A stretch of 36,723 nucleotides of DNA from Bacteroidota bacterium (lineage in GTDB: Bacteria > Bacteroidota > Bacteroidia > Chitinophagales > Saprospiraceae), in NCBI GenBank assembly GCA_963169325.1, contig CAUJEY010000239.1, positions 1 through 36,723 of the forward strand. The letters run 5' to 3'. The translations under genes were made by a program, and so were the position numbers. Positions within the stretch are counted from its first letter, which is position 1. Each line of letters opens with the position of its first letter. This document shows positions 30,950 to 36,723 of this stretch, in pieces. A model generated the notes under the pieces. The model saw only the letters and a list, made by a program, of their open reading frames with translations. It ran no database searches and was not told the origin of the DNA.

Positions 30950-31537
30950 TTGAACGATATTCTCCTGCTTTTCATCCGCAACCCCCGCCTGGGTAAAGTC
31001 AAAACCCGTTTGGCGCGTACCGTCGGCGATACGGAGGCGTTGCGCATTTACCGGATTTTATTGGAAAAAACCCGCCAGGCCGCCCTGGGGGTGCAAGCCG
31101 AACGCTGGTTGTTTTATTCTGATTTTATGGAAAGCGGCGACGACTGGCCCGAAACCCATTTCCAAAAAAAAGTACAAAGCGGCGGCGACTTAGGGGACCG
31201 CATGGAACAGGCGTTTCAACAGGCCTTCGATGCCGGCGCGGGGAAAGTACTCATCATCGGGAGCGATTGCCCGGGATTGACCGGGTGGTTGTTGCAGGAG
31301 GCATTTGACCGCCTGGACAACGCCGACTTCGTCCTCGGCCCCACCCCTGACGGCGGATATTATTTGTTGGGGATGAAAGACCTGGATGTTTCGGTATTCC
31401 GGGGTATTGTTTGGAGTACGGATGCTGTGCGTACAGCCACGCTGGAAAAAATTCAGGCAGCAGGAGGGAGGTGTTTGCTGCTGCCTGAATTATCGGATGT
31501 GGATACGGAGGAGGATTGGCGTAACGCCGTCTGTTAG
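30950..31537 (+). CDS. TIGR04282-type glycosyltransferase (DUF2064, arsenosugar/cofC-like family)
   Basis: A 195-residue nucleotide-sugar-transferase-like protein of the DUF2064 group. Blocks: LLLFIRNPRLGKVKTRLART, GGDLGDRMEQAFQQAFDAGA, VLIIGSDCPGLTGWLLQEAF, FVLGPTPDGGYYLLGMKDL and LLPELSDVDTEEDWRN. These are the standard signature of this family, which has been linked to arsenosugar biosynthesis in some bacteria. No neighbour here supports that pathway. The gene must start at a TTG (30950): no in-frame ATG or GTG is compatible with the conserved N-terminus, which begins NDILLLFIRNP. Its last codons and stop lie inside a hairpin. Confidence 0.88.
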   Translation: MNDILLLFIRNPRLGKVKTRLARTVGDTEALRIYRILLEKTRQAALGVQAERWLFYSDFMESGDDWPETHFQKKVQSGGDLGDRMEQAFQQAFDAGAGKVLIIGSDCPGLTGWLLQEAFDRLDNADFVLGPTPDGGYYLLGMKDLDVSVFRGIVWSTDAVRTATLEKIQAAGGRCLLLPELSDVDTEEDWRNAVC

Positions 31538-31617
31538 ACGGCGTGAAAGTCTCACCCTCTTAGACTCAAAAAAAATCGAAAAGATATCCGTTCACGCCGT
31601 CTGACAGACGGCGTTAC
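31521..31617. terminator. Twin hairpins between convergent genes, containing both stop codons
   Basis: The left hairpin: ACGCCGTCT (31524-31532), loop GTT, AGACGGCGT (31536-31544); it holds the TAG of the upstream gene. The right hairpin: ACGCCGTCT (31594-31602), loop GAC, AGACGGCGT (31606-31614); the TAA of the convergent ABC permease follows. The two hairpins are also inverted copies of one another over about 27 bp. Confidence 0.85.
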
Positions 31618-32933
31618 TTATAAAACATCCACTTCCCAATCTCCTTAAATGACACCTTCTTGCCATACAGCAAAATACCCACCCGGTAAATCCGCCCAGC
31701 CAGCCAAACAAAGAAAAACGCGGCGGCCACCACCAGGATCAGGGACAGGGCGATTTGCCAGCCCGGCGGGCTAAACGCCATTCGGAACGGCATGACAATG
31801 GGCGAAAACAAGGGAAAAAGGGAGGCAAATACCATCAGGCCGCTGTCCGGGTTTCGGACACCGACGAAAGCCACGACGTAAAAAGCCAGAATAATCGGGA
31901 TGGTAACCGGCAGCACAAGGGCCTGGCCCTCGCCGTAATCGTCGCCCATGGCAGAGCCGATGGCGGCGAACATGGAAGCGTAAATAAAATACCCGCCCAG
32001 GAAAAAGATGATGAACGAACCCACGATAAGGTACCAGTTCTGCTTGCCGAGCTCGGAAAAGATACGCAGGGCCTCGCCTTGCGCCATTTCCGGATCGATA
32101 GCCGGCTGACCGCCGGTAACCGGCGGTTGCATCTGTTGCGGGTCGATGTCGACGATAAAGGGCAATAGGAACATCACCGCGCCGCTCAGGATGATCCAGG
32201 CAAGCACCTGGGTGAGGCCCACTGCGCCGGCGCCGAGAATTTTGCCCAGCATGAGTTGGAAGGGCCGCACACTCGACATCATCACTTCCACGATTCGGTT
32301 GGTTTTTTCCTCCATCACCGAACGCATCACCATCTGGCCGTACATCATCACCATAAAAAACATGATGAACGCCATAATGCCGCCGATGGCCAGGCCTACC
32401 CCCGCGGTGTATTTACTCTCATCTTCCCCCTCGCCGGTAATTTTTTCCGGGTCGATGGACACATCGGTATCCAGGATATCCAGGTTCTTGCGGTCGAGGC
32501 GCAGAGAATCGATTTTAAAATCGCGCACCTTGCCGGCGATGCGCCGTTCGATGAGTTCACTTTTTTCCGGCGCCAGTTTGTTGTCGGAATAATAAAAAAC
32601 GGTCAGTTCCTTTTGCTGGAGGTTCCCCATGGCCGGGATGAGCAGCACCCCGTCAATCTGTTCGCCGGTTACTTCGGCTTTCAGTTGATCCAGGGTTTTA
32701 GTGCCGGAAGGCAGGTAACGCACGCCCTTTTCATCCGGGATAGTGCCCAATACTTTGGCTTCGTCGAACACCGCTACTTTTATTTCGCCGCCGCCCTGGT
32801 ATTTCGTGAGGCCTACGATGACCAGAAAATATATCAACAGGCCCACTGGCGCCAGCAGCGTGCCGATGATGAACGATTTTTTGCGCACCCGGGTCAGGTA
32901 TTCGCGCTGTATGATCAGATTTAATTTGCTCAT
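31614..32933 (-). CDS. ABC-2-type export permease (NatB-like)
   Basis: A 439-residue inner-membrane protein with a first helix (KKSFIIGTLLAPVGLLIYFL), a large periplasmic/extracytoplasmic domain of about 150 residues, and five or six helices in the second half (GGIMAFIMFFMVMMYGQMVM, WIILSGAVMFLLPFIVDI, WYLIVGSFIIFFLGGYFIYA, and so on). The MRSVMEEKTNRIVEVMMSSV stretch before helix 3 is typical of ABC-2/NatB permeases. It starts at an ATGA overlap with the upstream ATPase gene, so both are translated together. NatAB-type pairs export Na+ or other small cations or metabolites; the cargo is open. Confidence 0.92.
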   Translation of the reverse strand: MSKLNLIIQREYLTRVRKKSFIIGTLLAPVGLLIYFLVIVGLTKYQGGGEIKVAVFDEAKVLGTIPDEKGVRYLPSGTKTLDQLKAEVTGEQIDGVLLIPAMGNLQQKELTVFYYSDNKLAPEKSELIERRIAGKVRDFKIDSLRLDRKNLDILDTDVSIDPEKITGEGEDESKYTAGVGLAIGGIMAFIMFFMVMMYGQMVMRSVMEEKTNRIVEVMMSSVRPFQLMLGKILGAGAVGLTQVLAWIILSGAVMFLLPFIVDIDPQQMQPPVTGGQPAIDPEMAQGEALRIFSELGKQNWYLIVGSFIIFFLGGYFIYASMFAAIGSAMGDDYGEGQALVLPVTIPIILAFYVVAFVGVRNPDSGLMVFASLFPLFSPIVMPFRMAFSPPGWQIALSLILVVAAAFFFVWLAGRIYRVGILLYGKKVSFKEIGKWMFYK

Positions 32934-33835
32934 TTCAGTCCTTGTGTTTCGCCAACGCGGCGGATAAAGATTTCATTAAAAGTGGGCAGAATTTCCTCGA
33001 AGCGGGTAATCCGGACATGGTGGTCCAGCAGGTAACGCAGCAGATCATTGCTGCGACTGTCGTCTTCCAATTGTACGGTCACAGCGCCGTCGGGGCGGCT
33101 TACCACCTGGAATTGCTGATCGAAACCGTCGGGCAAATGGCCGGGGGTATCGACGCGGTACAGGTTCTGCTTGAATTCGTTTTTGATGGCCTGCACCTCG
33201 CCGTAGAGCACGTTTTTGCCGTGGTTGATGAGCACGATGTAGTCGCACATTTCTTCCACCTGCTCCATACGGTGTGTGCTGAAAATGATGCTGGTACCGG
33301 CTTCGTTCAGGTGCCGGATTTCTTCCTTGATCAACGTGGTGTTGATGGGATCGAGGCCGGTGAAAGGTTCGTCGAGGATCAGCAGTTTGGGCTTATGCAC
33401 TACCGTGGCGATAAACTGGATTTTCTGCTGCATCCCTTTGGAGAGTTCGTCCACTTTTTTGTTCCACCAGTCTTTGATCTCGAATTTGGTAAACCAGTAG
33501 TCGAGTTCATGTTCGGCCTGTTTTTTCGACAACCCTTTGAGCTGGGCGAGGTAAAGCAGGTGTTCGCCGACCTTCATTTTTTTGTAGAGGCCGCGTTCTT
33601 CGGGCATGTAGCCGATCTGTTCGGGGGTGCGCTCGTTGAGTTTTTCACCGTCGAGATAAATGGCGCCCTCGTCGGGCCCGGTGATGGTGGTGATCATGCG
33701 GATCAGGGAGGTTTTGCCGGCGCCGTTCGGGCCGAGCAGCCCGAAAACGCTGCCTTTGGGCACGTCAAAACTCACGTGATCCACCGCGGTGTAGTTGCCG
33801 TAGGTTTTTACGACGTTTTGTATCGAAAGGATCAT
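32930..33835 (-). CDS. ABC transporter ATP-binding protein (NatA-like)
   Basis: A 301-residue ATPase: Walker A GLLGPNGAGKTSLIRMITTI, signature LSKGMQQKIQFIATVVHKPK, Walker B and D-loop LLILDEPFTGLDPINTTLI, and the switch His in IIFSTHRMEQVEEMCDYIVL. The C-terminal ~80 residues (from HGKNVLYGEVQ) form the NatA-type accessory domain. It overlaps the permease gene by 4 bp (ATGA) and forms a two-gene exporter operon with it. Confidence 0.95.
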   Translation of the reverse strand: MILSIQNVVKTYGNYTAVDHVSFDVPKGSVFGLLGPNGAGKTSLIRMITTITGPDEGAIYLDGEKLNERTPEQIGYMPEERGLYKKMKVGEHLLYLAQLKGLSKKQAEHELDYWFTKFEIKDWWNKKVDELSKGMQQKIQFIATVVHKPKLLILDEPFTGLDPINTTLIKEEIRHLNEAGTSIIFSTHRMEQVEEMCDYIVLINHGKNVLYGEVQAIKNEFKQNLYRVDTPGHLPDGFDQQFQVVSRPDGAVTVQLEDDSRSNDLLRYLLDHHVRITRFEEILPTFNEIFIRRVGETQGLK

Positions 33836-34006
33836 AACAGTTTAATAATACATTTGCGCAATGATAAGGGTTTTGACCGGGGACCTGGTAATTCGAGCGG
33901 CGAAAGTCGGGCATTACCTCCCGTACTTGCGCCTTTTTTCGGCCAAATGCCGGATTGTTGCCATATCCTGATTTAGTAGCCCGACCAAACTTCAGTTATT
34001 CGTACC

Positions 34007-35446
34007 ATGATCATCCTTCAAAATTACATCGACGGAAAATTTATTTCGCCCATCGGCGGCCGGTATCTCGATAATCACAACCCGGCCACCGGGCAAGTGT
34101 ATGGGAAAATCCCCGACTCGGGCCCGGAAGATGTGGACGCAGCCGTGCAGGCCGCCACAGCCGCCTTCCCCGCCTGGGCGGCCATGCCGCCGGAACAACG
34201 CCACGACATCCTGCGCGGTATCAGCGACGGTATCCTGGCCAACCTCGACCGGCTTGCCGAAGCAGAAAGCCTCGACTCCGGCAAAACCATCACGACTGCC
34301 CGCACCGTCGATATCCCGCGCGCTGCGCTGAATTTCAAGTTTTTCGCCACGGCACTCCTGCATTTCGCCTCTGAAAGCCATCAAATGCCCGGCGTCATTA
34401 GTTACACCCTGCGCCAGCCGCTGGGCGTGGTGGGCGGCATCTCCCCCTGGAACCTGCCGCTGTACCTCTTCACCTGGAAAGTAGCGCCCGCGCTCGCCGC
34501 CGGCAACTGCGTGATCGGCAAACCCTCCGAGGTGACGCCTTACACGGCTTATCTTTTAGGTGAAATCTGCAATGCCGCCGGCTTGCCGCCCGGGGTGTTC
34601 AACATCGTACACGGCCTCGGCCCCCGCGCCGGCGAAGCCATCGTGCGGCACCCGCAGATCAAAGCTGTTTCTTTTACCGGCAGCACCCGCGCCGGCGCGG
34701 AAATTGCCCGCATCGCCGCGCCGATGTTCAAAAAACTCTCGCTCGAACTGGGCGGAAAAAATCCCAACCTCATCTTCGCCGATTGCGACTACGAGCGTAT
34801 GTTGCAAACTACGGTCGGCTCTTCTTTCAATAATCAAGGGCAAATTTGCCTTTGTGGCTCGCGGATTTACGTGGAACGGCCGATTTATGAAAAATTCAAA
34901 AACGACTTTGTAGCCGCGGTTAATAATATGAAATTGGGCGACCCCGCCGACCCGGCCAGCCGCCTGGGCGCCGTGGTGTCGAAACTGCATTTTGATAAAG
35001 TCCTGTCGTATATCGAACTGGCGAAACAGGAGGGCGGGACGATTCTTTGCGGCGGGCATCAAATTCAACTTTCCGGCCCTCTGGCAGACGGCTGGTACAT
35101 CGCCCCTACGGTCGTCGAGGGCCTGCCGCTGGAATGCCGCACCAACCAGGAGGAGATATTCGGCCCGGTGGTCACCCTCCAGCCCTTCGACACCGACGAC
35201 GAAGCACTGGCCTTAGCCAACGGAGTGCCCTACGGCCTCAGCAGCACGGTGTGGACCAACAACCTCGCCCGCACTCAGCGCTTCGCCACCGAACTCCAGG
35301 CCGGCATCGTGTGGGTCAATTGCTGGCTGCTGCGCGACCTGCGCACACCTTTCGGCGGGGTGAAACAATCGGGCGTGGGGCGTGAAGGGGGCTGGGAGGC
35401 GATGCGGTTTTTTACGGAGACGAAGAATGTGACCGTAGTGGGATAA
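34007..35446 (+). CDS. NAD-dependent aldehyde dehydrogenase, 2-aminomuconate semialdehyde dehydrogenase-like
   Basis: A 479-residue ALDH. Key blocks: GVVGGISPWNLPLYLFTWKV, NAD site FTGSTRAG, catalytic Glu in LELGGKNPNLIFADCDYERM, and catalytic Cys in FNNQGQICLCGSRIYVE. Others are EEIFGPVVTLQPFDTDDEAL and the C-terminal NCWLLRDLRTPFGGVKQSGV. The run of TARTVDIPRAALNFKFFATA and the NCWLLRDL segment are very like the ALDH8A1 / 2-aminomuconate (or 2-hydroxymuconate) semialdehyde dehydrogenases of the kynurenine or catechol-meta pathway. No pathway partner is next to it in the window. The enzyme class is sure; the substrate is inferred. Confidence 0.9.
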   Translation: MIILQNYIDGKFISPIGGRYLDNHNPATGQVYGKIPDSGPEDVDAAVQAATAAFPAWAAMPPEQRHDILRGISDGILANLDRLAEAESLDSGKTITTARTVDIPRAALNFKFFATALLHFASESHQMPGVISYTLRQPLGVVGGISPWNLPLYLFTWKVAPALAAGNCVIGKPSEVTPYTAYLLGEICNAAGLPPGVFNIVHGLGPRAGEAIVRHPQIKAVSFTGSTRAGAEIARIAAPMFKKLSLELGGKNPNLIFADCDYERMLQTTVGSSFNNQGQICLCGSRIYVERPIYEKFKNDFVAAVNNMKLGDPADPASRLGAVVSKLHFDKVLSYIELAKQEGGTILCGGHQIQLSGPLADGWYIAPTVVEGLPLECRTNQEEIFGPVVTLQPFDTDDEALALANGVPYGLSSTVWTNNLARTQRFATELQAGIVWVNCWLLRDLRTPFGGVKQSGVGREGGWEAMRFFTETKNVTVVG

Positions 35447-35465
35447 ATGCTATTTTTGTAACCTA

Positions 35466-35966
35466 ATGTTAACATTTGACCCAAAAGGATTTCTTGTGCC
35501 CGACAGGGTTATCCCCTCCTCTCTGGAAGAGTTACAAACCGTATTTGTTAAAGAACAGTCAGATGAAACGCGGTCAAAACTTTTTGATAATTTTCTTCAC
35601 TTTTTCCGTAAATTCCTAGATGACTTGAATTTGGCCGAGGTAACGGCTTGGGTAAATGGCAGTTTTACTACCCGCAAACGAAACCCAAACGACATTGATT
35701 TCGTTATTCATTTACCTTTTGAAACGCTGCAACGATATGAATCATTACTGAGAACTGAATATGATAACAAGCATGTGCTTGCATCATTGAGGTTGGATGT
35801 TTATTTTGTGGCAGTTTTCCCGGAAGGCCATCCCAGTAGATTTTTAACCAGATCGGACCAAGCATACTGGGTTGAAAAATTTACTAAAACCAGACCTGAT
35901 AACCGTCGTATAGTTTATAAAAAGGGCATACTTGAATTAAATATTAATGCGAATGAAATCCGCTAA
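35466..35966 (+). CDS. Nucleotidyltransferase-fold protein (DUF6932-like), possible toxin-type partner
   Basis: A 166-residue cytoplasmic protein. The central block VNGSFTTRKRNPNDIDFVIH is the hG[S]-x9-11-DhD signature of nucleotidyltransferase-fold (Pol beta-like) proteins. After it come LRLDVYFVAVFPEG and QAYWVEKFTKTRPDNRRIVY. The layout matches small minimal NTases such as DUF6932 members that occur in gene pairs and defence-like loci. The second gene overlaps it by about 20 bp. Base composition is more AT-rich than the dehydrogenase before it, suggesting recent acquisition. A TA or antiphage role is hypothesis only. Confidence 0.75.
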   Translation: MLTFDPKGFLVPDRVIPSSLEELQTVFVKEQSDETRSKLFDNFLHFFRKFLDDLNLAEVTAWVNGSFTTRKRNPNDIDFVIHLPFETLQRYESLLRTEYDNKHVLASLRLDVYFVAVFPEGHPSRFLTRSDQAYWVEKFTKTRPDNRRIVYKKGILELNINANEIR

Positions 35967-36375
35967 ATCTGAGCAAGTACAAGTCGAATGGCTAATCGGT
36001 GAAATCCGGGACCTCGACCGGATGATTGCCATGCATCGGGCTGCTGAGGGTGGTTTTATGGCTGACCAGTATGAAGCCCGGCGACTCAATTATCTGAAAG
36101 AATTGATCAGCCTATTAGCTACGTCTAAATATAATTCAACAAAACTGGAAACATTCCCGCTAATTAATGCGCTGACACGAAACAACTTTGCCCGACGCCT
36201 AAAAACGACGAGCGTTGTGCGCCGGGAGGTCGATCCATTTGAACGTACAATAAATTTCTACCGACGTAAGGCTGGTGTTGCGTACAAACAAACGGTGACT
36301 GCGGCTAAATCCGTTCGGGAAGAATCTCCGGTTTACAGGACAAAAGCAGTGGTTCAAAAAAAGGTTAAAAAGTAA
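35947..36375 (+). CDS. Small basic helical partner of the NTase-fold protein
   Basis: A 142-residue protein overlapping the NTase gene by 20 bp (or 14 bp if the second ATG at 35953 is used). The N-terminal part is predicted helical (EQVQVEWLIGEIRDLDRMIA, YEARRLNYLKELISLLATSK), and the C-terminal third is strongly basic (RRKAGVAYKQTVTAAKSV, VVQKKVKK), which suggests nucleic-acid contact. I recognise no family. Overlapping stop and start codons indicate translational coupling with the NTase-fold protein, so the two probably act together, in the manner of a toxin-antitoxin or two-gene immunity pair. Confidence 0.7.
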   Translation: MRMKSAKSEQVQVEWLIGEIRDLDRMIAMHRAAEGGFMADQYEARRLNYLKELISLLATSKYNSTKLETFPLINALTRNNFARRLKTTSVVRREVDPFERTINFYRRKAGVAYKQTVTAAKSVREESPVYRTKAVVQKKVKK

Positions 36376-36598
36376 TTTTCAGATTGATGATCTGTTTGCA
36401 AATGCCCTGCGCGAAAAAATGGACGAGTATATGACCAGCGGTTGCCGCCTCGGCTGGCTCATCGATCCACAGAACCGTCGAACCTACATCTATTCCGAAA
36501 ACGGCGATATTTAAACAGTCTACTTTGATACAGTGCTCTCCGGCGGGGAGGTGTTGCCGGGGTTTGAGTTGCGATTGGGGGACAGGGCAGACGCATGA
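36371..36598 (+). pseudogene. Remnant of a Uma2-family (DUF820) restriction endonuclease-like gene
   Basis: One frame without a usable start reads ALREKMDEYMTSGCRLGWLI, DPQNRRTYIYSENGDI, then a TAA at 36512-36514. It continues in frame with TVYFDTVLSGGEVLPGFELR and LGDRADA to a TGA at 36596. The KMDEYMTSGCRLGWLIDPQN and LSGGEVLPGFEL blocks are the C-terminal signature of Uma2/DUF820 proteins (PD-(D/E)XK fold). The N-terminal half, with most of the catalytic residues, is absent, and the stop interrupts the rest, so the gene is dead. It starts within the end of the partner gene. Confidence 0.75.
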
Positions 36599-36723
36599 AC
36601 GTCCCACTGGATAGATTATCGCTCTCATGTGTTTAATCGCAGTATTTGTTCACGATATTGGTCTGATCGATCTGCCTTTTTTCGTTTGCGTTTGATACTG
36701 ATGTTTTCAGGGTGTGTTTTAAC
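36599..36723. other. Right-edge stretch without recognised feature
   Basis: The last 125 bases after the Uma2 remnant show no ORF with recognisable homology, no repeat arms and no promoter match. Confidence 0.5.

Noticed and set aside
32256-33976. Long + strand frames opposite the ABC exporter genes
   Set aside because: The minus-strand genes have complete ABC motifs; the + strand frames are shadows.

Overview
The window looks like chromosomal DNA of a member of the phylum Bacteroidota, most likely from the Saprospiria/Chitinophagia side. Evidence: two secreted proteins end in type A sorting domains of the type IX secretion system (T9SS); several start sites lack a convincing Shine-Dalgarno sequence; TTTG-N17-21-TAnnTTTG promoters of the Bacteroidota kind sit before genes; and many short lipoproteins have Bacteroidota-type lipoboxes. 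Most genes look moderately GC-rich by eye. The stretch at about 15.8-18.9 kb and the last 1.3 kb look more AT-rich and less conserved. I see no tRNA, rRNA, CRISPR array or intact insertion sequence.

Layout. 1-4.4 kb: end of a Kdp potassium-ATPase operon (kdpC tail, an outer-membrane porin, a KdpD sensor module without kinase, then a separate HAMP-PAS histidine kinase). 4.6-7.8 kb: two paralogous surface lipoproteins flanking a di-heme cytochrome c peroxidase and a telomere-like G/C repeat. 7.9-15.7 kb: housekeeping genes in mixed orientation (uvrC, OmpA-family protein, DUF1460 amidase-like protein, flavin reductase, thioredoxin-like protein, AMP nucleosidase, a large unknown helical protein). 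15.8-20.7 kb: an AT-rich accessory segment with a structured leader, small exported proteins including a tandem pair with a C-x3-GIC motif and a duplicated 94-bp leader, a frameshifted small lipoprotein, a TlpA-type thioredoxin and an unknown helical protein. 20.8-28.6 kb: sugar-nucleotide transferase, a heme plus copper-monooxygenase T9SS protein, another T9SS protein, a glycosyltransferase interrupted in frame by a GC-rich repeat, and further lipoproteins and a GNAT enzyme. 28.9-35.4 kb: MFS transporter, small lipoprotein, TIGR04282-type glycosyltransferase, a two-gene ABC exporter and an aldehyde dehydrogenase resembling 2-aminomuconate semialdehyde dehydrogenase. 35.5-36.7 kb: a nucleotidyltransferase-fold/partner gene pair and the remnant of a Uma2-family nuclease.

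The most striking large-scale feature is what fills the gaps. At least nine intergenic gaps are packed with locus-specific short tandem repeats, mostly arranged as inverted repeats, beginning at or inside the flanking stop or start codons. The repeat unit differs from gap to gap, except for a CGTCATT/AATGACG family that recurs at four or more loci. The best candidate for an undescribed functional system is the 16.1-20.7 kb cluster of exported Cys-motif proteins with thioredoxin-fold partners. Its function cannot be assigned from sequence alone.
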